Shown piece by piece: positions 1 to 11,313 of a stretch of 64,000 bases of DNA (positions are counted from its first letter, which is position 1; every line of letters begins with the position of its first letter). The notes below the pieces were generated by a model. The model saw only the letters and a list, made by a program, of their open reading frames with translations, did not search any database and was not told where the DNA came from. The DNA comes from Diphasiastrum complanatum (Eukaryota > Streptophyta > Lycopodiopsida > Lycopodiales > Lycopodiaceae), in contig CM055095.1 in NCBI GenBank assembly GCA_029204225.1, positions 61,733,910 to 61,797,909 of the forward strand. The letters run 5' to 3'. A program made the position numbers and the translations under genes.

Positions 1-1674
1 ACAAGAGAACTCCGTCTTTATACCTTCTTGCTCACAATAGTCATGGAATTTGTTGGAGTTATATTCTCCTCCTAAATCACACCTCAAAGCCTGGATCTTG
101 AATGAGAATTGATTCTCAACATATGCTTTGAATATAAGGAAGTGATCATACACCAAAGATTTAGAAGTAAGAAGATATAGCCATGTAAATCTTGTGAAAG
201 CATCAACAAAAGTCACAAAGCAAGTGGCTCCTCCCTTGCTTTGAGATGATGAGAAGTGCACATCTGAGTATATTAACTCCAAAGAATGAGTGCTTTTGAT
301 GGAAGATCTTTGCTATGCTTTCTTATGTGATTTTGCAATAGCACAAGCCTCACAAGGATTGTTCTCTTTGGATCCTTGGAAAGCTTTGTCTCAAAAGCAA
401 TATCACAACTCTCTCTTGGATCAAGCTTGTATATGCCTCCAAATTTTGATCCATGTGCAAGGATATCATCATTTCTCTTGATAATACAAATATCAATATT
501 GAATTTCACATCTAGGCCTCCATCAATAAGTTGGCCAACACTATAAGGTTCTTTGTAAGATTAGGCACAAAAAGAACCTTATTGAGAGAAAGAATTTTAG
601 AAGATGAGGTCTTCAAGGGAATACTCCCTATGCCTTCAATATTGCATTCTTGGTCATTTGCTGTATAGATAGTCTTCTTAGCTCCTCCATAAGGCACAAT
701 AGATGTGAATGATTCCTTGGAGCTACACATATGTGAAGATGCTCCACTATCAATGTACCAAGATCCATCCTTCTTGAAAGGTGTAGATGAAAAACTAGAG
801 ACCATAAGAGATCCTTGCAATAGAGTCTTCTTTCTCGATTGAAAGGTTGGCTTGCTAAATCGATTCTTCTTCTTGAAGCAATTTGTAGCATAGTGTCCCA
901 TCTTGCCACAAAAGAAGCATTTAATATGCCTCTTCTTCTTCTTTGAGGTAGAAGCATGATAGATGTCATCATCCTCTCCATCTTGGTCTTTATCCTTTGC
1001 TTTGTCCTTGGAGAAGTGTTGGTGTTGCTTCTTGCTCCTCCCTTTGTGCTTGGCAAAAAGAGCTTTGCCATCACCATTATCATTGATTGATAACTTCTCC
1101 ATCCTTAATAGCTTGTTCTCATGCCTTGATTCTTTAACCATTAGCACTCCTTGCAAAGCCTCCAAAGTAGGTAGATCTTCCTTGATGACATAGGATTGGA
1201 CAAGGTTCTCATACTCATCTCTCAAGCCATTAAGTATGACTTGGACTCGCTCACTTTGATCTATGGATCCTCCAATGCAAGCAAGCTCCCTATGAATATC
1301 TTTTACTCTCAACACATAATTAGTGGTACTCTTGTCACTCTTTTGAGAACTTTGGAAGATTTGGTTTTTAAGAGTGAGGAGTCTTGAGGTATCGTTGGCC
1401 TCACAGATTGCTTTGAGAGTGCCCCAAGCATCCTTGGCCGATGTGCAAGCACCAATCTCCCTCAAAATCTCATTGGAGACATTCATTTTGATATAATGAA
1501 GAGCCATCCTAGCTCTCTTCTTATACATTTGTACTTCGTGAAGGACTTTCGGCTCCTCCTCAATCCCAAGTACAATGTCCATCACATGTTGGAGTGTTAG
1601 GATTGACTCCATCCTCAACTTCCAAAAGATAGTCTTTCACTAGATTCCAATAGATAGGAACTCATAGAAGCCAT
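1..1674 (-). pseudogene. Ty1/copia gag-protease-integrase fragment (copia-A), cut by the window edge
   Basis: Read on the minus strand, this is the 5' half of a copia polyprotein. The gag part (about 950-1674) matches the UBN2-type capsid region and carries a CCHC zinc knuckle, CFFCGKMGHYATNC, near 880-925. The protease motif WYIDSGASSHMC lies near 720-760. The HHCC/integrase start, with CEACAIAKSH, lies near 320-350 and the integrase core runs off the left edge. The true gag start is the ATG at 1672-1674, giving MASMSSYLLESSERLS. Just after ERLS about six codons are missing compared with the close relative at 51.6 kb, and this shifts the frame, so the long downstream frame opens only at WKLRMES. 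Another shift follows the protease near 510. It is a dead copy of the same family as the element at 47.8-53.2 kb. Reverse transcriptase lies outside the window. Confidence 0.9.
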
Positions 1675-2290
1675 GTAATAGTGAAGACTCCTTGTGAATT
1701 GGACAAGAAAGTGTTGCGCTCTCTCTCTCTCTCTCTATAGGATTCAATAAGGGTGTGCTACCAACATGTAAGAAAGTGATCCTTGAAAAAACTAAATAAA
1801 ATAATCTCTTCTTCTCGAGTAGAGAGAGAATAGGGCTAATTTGAATTTGAGAAAAAAAAAAAACAAGCTAATCTCACAATACTCAAGTTTGACTCAAAAA
1901 CTCAACATAGATTATGATTGGAAAGAGGAGTACATATGAAACTCATGGAGATCCTTCCTTGCATGCTATTGGACCCCTAATCCTAGCCTGTCTAATACTA
2001 TTGGATGAGTGATGCATCCATCTTACAATTCTATTGGACCCTTCATGAAGATTTCTCAACTTCTATTGGACCGCTTGACCAAAGCCAACACTTTGACTTG
2101 ATCACTCATCAAATTACATTAACACAAGTGTTACAATCCTATTTACAAGCCTACCTATCTCGAGATTGCATTACAAATTACTTTTGGCTCAATAGTGGCA
2201 TTACATGTGAATTTGATCAATTTGAGATCAATGCCAATTTTTGGCCCTATTAAAATTCTAAACAAAAATGCTTGACATAAAAACTTAAGA
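1675..2290 (-). repeat. Decayed leader/LTR region of copia-A
   Basis: This stretch sits where the leader and 5' LTR of copia-A should be. It holds a (CT)n run near 1720-1737, a CTCGAGTAGAGAG stretch near 1816 that mirrors the ACCCGAG motif in other LTR pieces of the window, and several ATTGGACC repeats at 1970-2075. The complement of that repeat, GGTCCAATAG, recurs at 29.34-29.48 kb. No clean primer-binding site or LTR ends could be found, so the boundaries are approximate. Confidence 0.45.
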
Positions 2291-2570
2291 AACCCATAAC
2301 TTTTTATAATTTTCACAGGTTGTTGTACACGTATCACTAATGTTCCTGTTATAATAATCGCGTAAAACATTAGCTGTCCTTTTGCTGACGTCACCCAAAT
2401 TTGCGATTTACAACTCTCTTACTTGTCACATCCGTCACTTTTCATTGCTGTCCTTGCTACTATCACTATAGCGCATTTGCGAGCAATCTTCTGATTTTCT
2501 TCTCCTTCGAAGTGTTTTTCTTCAAATTTACAGTAGCGTTGTGGATTCTTCATCCTTTTCTTACAAGAAA

Positions 2571-5500
2571 ATGGCGGCTAAGTACTGTGTGTGGAAAACT
2601 AGAGCGGAGATTGCATTCGTAGAATGGAACATGGGTGCAGAGCTGTTCAAATTGACTGCTATTAAGTATAAAGACTCGTTGCTGCTAACTGATATCTGCA
2701 ACGAAATGACAGATGGAGTCCGAATCAGAGGGAGCGTATGCTATTTTTCAGTACGTAACCGTACTATTGAGCTTACAAGAGATGAATATGCAGAATGTTT
2801 CGGATTGGCTACGCAGGGTTCGGTGAAGAAAGCAAAGAAGATAACGGACTCTACTTTCCTTGACGAATGGTTTGATTTGTTAGAAGGAGAAGACTCTATT
2901 TACCAAGAGACGAAAGGCTACGCAGGTTATCTATTTGAAAAACTTTGCATCCATAGGGTTTGTAAAGTGGATGTGTGACGCACAGACAAGAATGCTACTA
3001 TTTTTGCTTCCAACTTTGGATACCTGTTGCAATCTTATGATGAAGAACCGGCGGATTTGGCCACAGTTTCTTATCAGATGTTCTTAAAAGCATTTAAGAA
3101 ATCTCAGCACATCAAGCTATGGGGAGCGAAATTAAGTCACTTGGCTTCTCATTTGGAATTATTGAATGAAGGTGAGATTGGAATCATTACTAGAACAAGT
3201 ACTCGCGCTGTGGACCATATGATAGAAGATGCCGCAGAGACAAGTGGAACCAAGACAGATGATGAACACAATTCTGATACCAACACGATGCAAGTTGATG
3301 ATTCGTAGTCGCTAATGGATCATATGATGCATGAGCAACATAAAATTGACATGGCTGGGGATGTGCATACCATGGAGCGCCCTAATAGAATACATATCCT
3401 GGTTGAAGATGGGCCTACAACTCAAAACCCTAATCTGGAAAAGGAAGTTGTGGAGGAAGATATTGAAGACTTGGCTTATGAAGAAGCTTATCGGCCGCCT
3501 CCTGATCATGTATGGAAAAATTCAAAAGGGCAAAAGCAAAGTCATCTGCTGAAGAAGTCCAAAGATTTGATTTATCTTATTTAACCTCTAGTACCATTTT
3601 TCCAGCTTTACAATTTTTTTAAATAATGCTGGAAGTGTGATAGATTATGTCAGAGATAGGGAACAATATAGAGATGAGGTGGGTCAATTTCAGGAACAAC
3701 TGCAAACGCAACAAGATTTGATCACCACACTCTCTAATACTACTACTAGGGTTCCAGAATTATTTTTGGCCACAACAGCGAAGGACAAAATTGGTAGAAT
3801 TGAAGAAAACCAGGGATCTGCAGCTGTAGAGCATGAGGCAAAAGGACTTGCAGATGGTCCAAATGCAACAAGAATTGGAGCAGCTGCGAGCTGACATAGC
3901 AACCAAGAAAAATCAGTTTTGGCAGAGCAAAGTGAACATCATGCCGCGAAAGATCGTAATCTCAAGCTACAGAGGGAGTTAGATGACGCCAAGCTAAAAC
4001 TAACGGTAGCTCAATCTTACTAGTCCGAGCGTCTCCAATACAAGACAGAGTTACTGCAAACTCAGCTGGAGCACCAAAGTTTGAAAGCTTTGGTAGATAG
4101 TTTGACTACAGAAAAAGGATCCGTGATAGTCAATCGAGCCAAGTTTGAAAAATATAGGGTGAATACTATTGAACTGATCAAGACAAAGCTGCTGAAACCC
4201 TTACAAGCAGAAAATGAAGCTCCTTCAGTTGTTATCTTCAAGGATGCAGAAGAGGAAGATTCCTTGAGTTCGGATGATGAACCTGAAACAAGTGGAAAAG
4301 GAAAGAGCCATTAGAAGGATATTGTGGAGTGCATCAATCCTGGTGATCATCAAAGCATTCAAGACTTGGAAGACCAATTGAATCAGCTGAAGGGAGCCAA
4401 GCCAGCGATGAGAGATCAGGAAGTGCAGACGATGGCATTATTATCAAAATTCGATTCTGATAACGTTGACAATCACTATATTGACCTTTCTGTCCATGAG
4501 AGTGAGCATTCGAAGGCAGATGAAATAGCAACATCCAAGGACAAGAAAAGGAGGAGAAGAGAGTGAGGCTGAGAGCTGAACCCAGTCAGGTACTCATGAA
4601 TGAAATTTTACATCTCAAAAGAAAACTGATTAGTTATATGTCCCAGTTCAGAAATATTGAACAATTATGGATGATTTACTATGCTTTTTCATGGATTAAA
4701 AGGATACTGTAATAAGAAATGGAATGATACATGGAAAATTGAAGAATTTATGCCTTTTTGGGCAACCCTAAATATCGAAGAAAAGGGATGCCTATCTTGG
4801 GTCATCCTACAAGGATTATTTGTAATTGAAAAACCCTGAAACTAAATCTAACCAAAAACTGCATCCTGCTTACCAAATAATGATGGATAGAAACAACATG
4901 TGATGCCAACTTTGTCATCCTTGACTTTTGGCCTAATCAACTAGAAACATTTGTGCTTGACTTTAATAGACAGCTCTTCATTATATGCTTTGGAATATCT
5001 GAGAGTTAAAGAATCTACCTTCCTATCAGACTCAAATAATCGATTCAAAGAGCAACATTTTATCCTATTCACATGTACACAGAATGAAAAGATAATTGAT
5101 GTTCGAACCATTCTAAAGAAGCCTAGGATCGACAAAAAAATAGACTTCTATTATCCAGAACTGTGGACACTATATATTAAATGGGAAGATAAATATGCCA
5201 AATTTTTTAATTAGATGGCAGAATGTGTAAGTAAGCGGGAAAAACATCCAGCTCATAGGCTGTGGACAACTTATAGAACAATTGATCTAGTAGGGTTCGT
5301 GGCCAGGACTTTGTTGAGCGTCCAATTAGCATATGCCAGACTGGACTATTTACCCGTCACTAAGGAAATCACAACCCTGCACTTACCCAGAAAAAGGGGA
5401 GGTAGCCAATCTGAAGATTATATGGAAAATCTTCAACATGGAACTTTGTTCACTCATAAGTTGAAGGTGTTAGGGCCTCGACAGGCAGGCATGTATGCTG

Positions 5501-5754
5501 AGCTGATTGTTGAAGATGAATGTGACAAAAGAGATTGGAGCTTCTTTTGTAATATTGAATGTGAATTTCTTTACAGAATTCATAAACAGACCTGCAAGCA
5601 TTGGAGAAATCCTGCATACTTTGAGGAGCAGTACCTAATGATGCTGGCTGGGACTTGCCATCAGAGGGACCTGCTGGATCTGAGGGCGAGGACATGTGAT
5701 GGCCTGATTCAGTCACATGATGACTTTTTACTTTTTATTCTTGTACATACTTAG
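2571..5754 (+). pseudogene. ORF-X copy 1: decayed ~1000-codon protein of unrecognised, probably transposon-linked family
   Basis: A long frame starts at the ATG at 2571 (MAAKYCVWKTRAEIAF). It continues in the same frame through in-frame stops at 2976 and 3306 to 3584, then shifts frame and runs from 3637 to 5754 with further stops (for example 4312 and 5212) and slips. The order is: an N-terminal globular part (2571-3200, including RTIELTRDEYAECFGL); an acidic segment (3240-3500); coiled-coil stretches rich in Gln, Glu and Leu (3637-4150); a motif FEKYRVNTIELI followed by PSVVIFKDAEEED (about 4147-4260); a basic/acidic tail; and a C-terminal part with many Trp, Tyr and Cys (4951-5754). I do not recognise the family. 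The same order recurs on the minus strand at 59.5-62.3 kb. No reverse transcriptase or transposase motif is present. The even spread of stops across one residual frame suggests an old inactivated gene. Confidence 0.5.
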
Positions 5755-6690
5755 TTTTATGTATCTGATTTTTCTTAAGTTTTATAGAATTTCAGTCTTT
5801 AAAAGTTCTAAGTGTAAAATCGATTCAGGTCGGATTTTGACTGGGTCAGTTTTTTAGTAAGTATTGGATTTCGGCTGGATCGAAAAAATATTAGACCCGA
5901 TCCGATCCGATTCAGGGTCGAAAAATTATCTGAATCCGAGAATAGCAGTTATAACAGCTAAATGGTTATGGACAGTCGGGAAACTATAAAGAGCCGCTGT
6001 ATTTACGATTTTAATAAGAATAGTTTTGTTGAGTAGATAATTTGGTGTCTATGTTTATGAGTAAGTTGTGGATGTTTACTCTATAAATGATTGAATGTAT
6101 GTGCTACTTACTATTTTTCCAGAGTCTATATGGTTTTGTAAGCTCTGTTCCCATTTAATGATGAATGTTTTGTAAAGACAGATTGGTAGTACTTTGAGAC
6201 AGTTCGAGTCTGAACCATGTTGAAGCATGTGGATGATTGAGTTATATTATTATCATTGTGAAATCTGTTATATTATGAGAGACAGAATGAGAGGGGATTT
6301 GTGATTCTCCAAGTCATTTGCATGGTATGCTTAACTGTCGAGTCATGATTACAGCCTGCATTATCAGAATTGTAGTAGATTAATTAATCACTCAATCCAA
6401 CAATGGTCATGCATAGTAAATGTATGGGGAGAGAACCAGTATCAAAGATCTATCAGGAAATAGTTAAATCATTATTTGAATATAGAAGGGCTATACTGGC
6501 CGCCTGTGTTAAATATCATTTGATAACTAGTTATTTATTTTTTACACCGAATGACAACTTTCACGACTGTTATGTCTCTAATTCTCTCTATTTGGGGAAC
6601 GATATCTTAAATACTACATTAAAAATCTAATAATCTAATTCGGTGAGTCACGACACTTAGTAATTCCAACTGTGGGACTTCAATTCTGAA
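5755..6690. other. Non-coding flank of ORF-X copy 1
   Basis: No supported gene. Near 5820-5935 there are degenerate repeats built on GATCCGATCCGATTC and GGTCGAAAAA. Near 5985-6005 ACTATAAAGAGCCGC resembles a TATA box. This would fit a decayed LTR, but no partner copy or TG..CA boundary was found. Confidence 0.35.
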
Positions 6691-7480
6691 GGAAATTTGC
6701 GATGTTGCATGCTTCTCCCCAAAAAGAATTTGGCAACTTCATGAACTTTAGCATGGAATGTGCACTTTCAACAATTATTTTGTTCTTCCTTTCTGCTACA
6801 CCATCATGTAGCGGTGTATAGGATTGCTGAATTGTCTTTTGATTCCATGTTCATCACAAAAAACATTGAATTCATTAGAATCATACTCACCACCACTATC
6901 TGAACATAATGTCTTCGCTTTCCTTACTATTTCAGATTGTTGAAGTTGAGATGTCCCAACCGTCTATGCCATAAATCTATAGGAGTGATTTTTTTTTTTA
7001 TCGTTAAGTGACGTCCTTCTACACTAGGGTGTTTAGCTTGTATAAACCACCTTTGACTTCTCTATGTCCATTGGCAATGACTATGTAGTTATGATCCATA
7101 TCTTTTATCAGACATGATGCAAACTGACAATAGATTCTACTTTCAAGTGTTGATCAGTCATGACACGAATTGACAGATTCTTCTTCAAATTCGACACAAA
7201 GCACATTTTGAATCATTCGCATTTTACCATTGGCTAGATTGATGGGGATAACTCGAATGCCTTTGATTTGACACTCTTCTCCATTTTCCTCAGCAACTTT
7301 GTCACCTCCCTCAATCATTTTTAATTGATAAGACCGATTCATGATTGCTAGTCATGTGTGTTTGTAGCCCCTGAATCTATATACCAACAAGATTTATCAT
7401 TGCATTGGGATGACAATACAAAAATAAAGGTATCTGAGGTCTCACCATCTCCATCATCAAGAAGAATTCCCGAGACCCTA
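6690..7480 (-). pseudogene. Copia protease/integrase remnant (copia-B)
   Basis: On the minus strand, WYIDSGATNTHD near 7350-7395 is the aspartic protease motif, preceded by about 30 codons of gag-protease linker that begin near 7480. The protease continues at 7154-7342, where EENGEECQIKG resembles ANGEECQIQG of the copia element at 40.8 kb. Decayed GAG-pre-integrase and integrase sequence follows down to about 6690, with a poly(T) run near 6990. Stops and frameshifts are frequent. No reverse transcriptase or LTR can be assigned to it. Its right edge abuts the LTR of the next element at about 7480, so that element probably inserted here or recombined. Confidence 0.7.
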
Positions 7481-7758
7481 AATACTATTTATAGGCATAA
7501 GAATCACCCTCTTCTCTCTCTATAGAGTCATATAGTCCTAAAATTAAAAAAATGAACCCTCCTTTACCAATTTTGGTCCATGTGGCCAGATTACATCAAA
7601 TAAAGGCCATTTTGTACGACTTAAGGTCTAACACTTCTAAGAATAGTCTAAAAATAGTAATTTGTAATTCTTGACCCCTAAACATGTGTGAAAAGTTGAT
7701 GTACCATATGTACAATTTTGGCCTCCATTAGGCCAAAAAATAGTTGACAAATTTTCAC
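7480..7758 (-). repeat. 3' LTR fragment of decayed non-autonomous copia
   Basis: On the minus strand a purine-rich tract, GTTGAAGAGGGAGGG (about 7757-7771), is followed by TGAAAATTTGTC, which looks like an LTR start. Further in, CCTATAAATAG near 7485-7497 is a good TATA box. A similar block, including ACATGTGTGAAAAG and the purine tract, recurs at 11.03-11.18 kb. The left end is truncated against copia-B. Confidence 0.6.
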
Positions 7759-10200
7759 CCTCCCTCTTCAACTATACTTGTTATTTTTATAATATAACTT
7801 TGTTCTATCTTAAGAAATAACTCTTTCTTAAGAATGTATGTTTCCTCTAAGATCCTACAAATGATAAATGAAAAGATTTCATAATTGATATTAAGAATAG
7901 TGTCTAAGTTGGATGTTTTACTATCACTTATACCAAATTTATAGAACAAGATGAAAAAATTACATGGAGGAGTACGTAGAATCCTAATAAATGGGTTCTT
8001 CCATTCTTCCACCTATGATATATTTTTGAAAAATTAGCAAACATGTGTTAAATCAAACATATTAATGAGTGCATGCTTGTTTCCTCCACATTGCACCTCA
8101 TTTATAGTGTTTGCAACATGAAATTCCATGAATGAGCCTCCATTGCTATCTTGCCATAAACGATCTTCAACCCTTGGAAACTTATGAGTGAACAAGTGTC
8201 ATAATGATGCTTACTTTGCTCCATTTCCATCAGAAAAACCAACAAAGAACACTAGTCCATTTTCAAGATCAAAATGATGTAGAACAAAGAAACTAGAATC
8301 GTCAAAACTTCAAAATTTCCACACATTGACATGAAATTTCTTAAACATGAGATAAGATGAGTAAGTTGGGACATAAAAAACTTCCTTTCCTTTGCCCTTA
8401 CTCAAGCATTTGAAGCAACTAAAAACTAGATCCTCAATGATTTGAATATTGGTTTCATTTTGATGCCTTTTCCTAGCTCCAAATTGCCGATTTCCACTCG
8501 GTGTTGTTGAAGCAAACTAAGACCAACCTCTTGCTCTTCCAAAAGGACATCATAACCTTTGCTCAATTTTTTTTTATGGATCTAAACTTCTATAATGACT
8601 CCCTCTCAATCATGTAATTGAGATCATACAACATCACACAAAATCCTCTTCCACTAGCCATGGTGAAATGTGCCATCATCTTAAAGCAAGAGATAGATGC
8701 TATGATTTGCAACCAAGATGAAGTAGAATAGGTGAAGATGAGTGTCAAAGCTATCCTTGATGCCATTTGAGTCCATTCAACTCCTCAATAGACACACAAT
8801 CTAGATCACGGTTGCAAGACTCCCTTTTAATAGTTGCATCACAAAAAGTAGAGGAAACTTCTTCTTGACTATCTTGCCTATCTTTCTCATCAAGCCCCTC
8901 AATTCTACTCAACATAGAATCACTTGCATGCATCCATTCTTCATTTTGCATAGCACATTTAACACAAGTAGTTTTATTAAAATATGTGAGAAAAGTAAAG
9001 TTTGTACCATCCACAACTTGCGTACCCTTCTCATCATCTATGAGTCTTGACAATTTCCTTCTTTGCCAAGTTGAGGTACTTCTCAAGTTTTGACTTGAAG
9101 TAGCATCTCCATCCTCTTCCTTCAAAAAACCACCATCCTCATAAAAAATGTTAGAACCAGCATAATGATCAACAAGCTTAGGAATAGGGTCATCATCAAA
9201 GATAACATCTCTACTTATGAGAACTTTTTTTGTGGAAGGAATGTAGATCTTATATGCTTTACTTAAATCACTATAGCCAAAAAATATCCCCTTCTTAAAT
9301 GTGGGATCTTCATTAGGCCTATCATCAAGAGTCACATTGGGATATCATGTACATTCAAAGATCTTCAAAAATTTAACACTTGGCCTCTTACCAAAAAGCA
9401 CCTCTTACCATTCAGTGCTTCACTTGGCAACCTATTGCAAAGAAAGTCAGCACAACTCAAGGCTTCATCCATAAAAGACTTAGGAATATTTGCATGTAAT
9501 CGCATAGATTTTGTACTCTCACAATGATTCCTCTTCTTCCTCTCGGCCACTACGCTTTGTTGTGGAGTCATTGGAATTGAAAGCTTCTTCTTGATTCCAT
9601 GTGCCTCACAATATTCTTTGAACTTTGTAGATATATATCTACTCACATCTTCTATTTGATCTTAAGCACTTGATCTTGTTGTCGAGTTGATTTTTTTTGT
9701 GCATTTTTGAACTTGAGAAAGACATCAGAGACTTAATCTTTACTCTTTAGAAGATAAACCCAAGCATATTTACTAAAGTCATCAATGAAATTAACAAAGA
9801 TCTTTGCACCTCCAATACTTAATACTTTTGGCAACTTTGAGAGATTTTCCTTCTAAGGGTAAACACCCTTGAAGTGGACTTGGACTCATATACCTTTTAT
9901 AGAGCCTCCCAAGCATCACTTGTAGATGTGCACTTAGTAACTTCTTTTAGAAGTTCATTGGTGACTTTCACCTTTATGACATAAAGTGCTTTCTTGGCTC
10001 TCTTGTCAAACCTTACTTGATCTTGTCCTTGTTGTGGTCTTTTCTCCAAATCTGCAACACTATCCATAAGGTCATTCATTTTCAACAAGGAATGTAATAT
10101 GTCGAGGTGAGCCTACTACTTTCATCCAACACTATTCTGAGTAGTCATGGAGGTGAGCCTATTACTTTCATCCAGCAGTATTCCTCCATGAGTAGTCATG
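7759..10200 (-). mobile_element. Decayed non-autonomous copia element related to the intact one at 53.3-58.4 kb
   Basis: Reading on the minus strand from right to left: a gag start (about 10200) and gag segment (9897-10088, KVTNELLKEVTKCTSTSDAW); an internal deletion joining gag to the integrase core (about 9340-9890); integrase C-terminus (8751-9335, GIFFGYSDLSKAYKIYIPS); then, where reverse transcriptase should follow, a non-standard segment ending at the purine tract at 7757. The last part, 7755-8240, matches the tail of the 411-codon frame of the element at 53.3-58.4 kb. Examples are WQDSNGGSFMEF against WQDGDGGSFMEF, and SKTSNLDTILNINYE against SEASNLNTILYINYE. Many stops and shifts mean it is dead. 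The shared tail shows that the odd 3' region belongs to a family and did not arise once. Confidence 0.75.
10105..10200. repeat. Tandem duplication of the gag start
   Basis: A unit of about 45-50 bp, beginning AGGTGAGCCTA and ending GTAGTCATG, is present twice (about 10105-10150 and 10151-10200) with small differences. On the minus strand it covers the start codon and first ~15 codons of gag (ATGACTACTCATGGAGG), so the duplication disrupts the gag N-terminus. Confidence 0.75.
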
Positions 10201-10996
10201 ATGAAATGATTGCTCTCTTATCTTGGACCTGTTCTAATGCAATTGGCACTCACTTGGCTCTCAAAAAATGAAAGAAGAGGAGCTATGCTCAAGCTAAAAA
10301 GGAGATTATTCATTCACAAAGGGAGCTATATGCCCATGTTGGGCAAACATGAAGAAGGGCTATAATTGACGTCTAGTTTTGATTAAAATAAGCGAACAAT
10401 AGCCTAGCTAATGCTGCCACTATTGGAAATGTTAAAAAATTAGTAAGCTAGAAGTTTGTCAATTCTAGGTGAAATGATACTAGTTATTATGAATTCCATG
10501 TGTGTGTGTGTGTGTCCAATGGGCAATTTATTGTCACTCTTGGAGGTATCAGTTTCTTAATAGGTGTATGTGACAACCATTGAAGAAAACTAATTAATAG
10601 GCATATGTGACAACAATTGCTATTTTTGATCAGAGAACTAATTTCCCACACCATTATGATTACACAATACTGACTCAATTCTAGAACCTCACAACACATG
10701 ATGCCATGCAAGAAGTTATTTACAAAACTATAAAAGCCAAATGTAGATTGCATTTTCTTTGAAGACTCAAGCTCCCATAAGGTGGAAGGACAAGGATCCA
10801 TTCACCTCAAATTTTCACAAGGAGTAACAAGATTATTTTAAACTCTTTTCTATGTGTCAAACCTTACCAAGAACCTACTATCAATCATCAGGTTATCCAA
10901 CCAAGACTATCAAGCCTTGTTCAATTGTAAGCAATGTATCTTCATAGACAATGAGTCTAAGAAAATTTTGAAGAGAAGGAAATTTACACATCTTGA
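10201..10996. other. Spacer without recognisable gene
   Basis: Nothing gene-like was recognised. A short (GT)n run lies at about 10499-10515. Part of the stretch may be the lost leader/5' LTR of the decayed copia to its left, but no LTR boundary is visible. Confidence 0.4.
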
Positions 10997-11062
10997 GTCG
11001 TGAACATATGGCCAATTTACACTAGATAAGTCATGAACATATGGCCAATTTACACTAGATAA
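10997..11062. repeat. Tandem duplication, 33 bp x 2
   Basis: The unit beginning GTCGTGAACATATGGCC occurs at 10997-11029 and again at 11030-11062 with one base changed. It lies at the edge of an LTR fragment. Confidence 0.9.
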
Positions 11063-11175
11063 AGGCTATCATTCTAATTTGTATCTATATATAGTAAATA
11101 GTGCTATTTTAGTCACATACACATGTGTGAAAAGTTTGATGTATGATATGTACATTTTTTGAACCTCCCTCTCAC
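11030..11175 (-). repeat. LTR fragment downstream of the sugar transporter gene
   Basis: This segment resembles 7583-7770: a TGGCCA..TTACA..AATAAAGG block, then ACACATGTGTGAAAAG, then the complement of the purine tract (AACCTCCCTCTC). It is a second copy of the LTR/purine-tract junction of that copia family, ending about 140 bp beyond the transporter stop codon. Confidence 0.55.
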
Positions 11176-11313
11176 CATGTGGGCTTATTGATCGCTGCTG
11201 GAAAGTTTTCTCCAAAAGAGAGACCCCCCAAATAAAAAGAATCAGTTTCGAACTTGTTGCCGTTGTTGGTGGCATAAGAAGAAATTTTCCTAAGAGCACT
11301 ATTGGGTAGAAAT

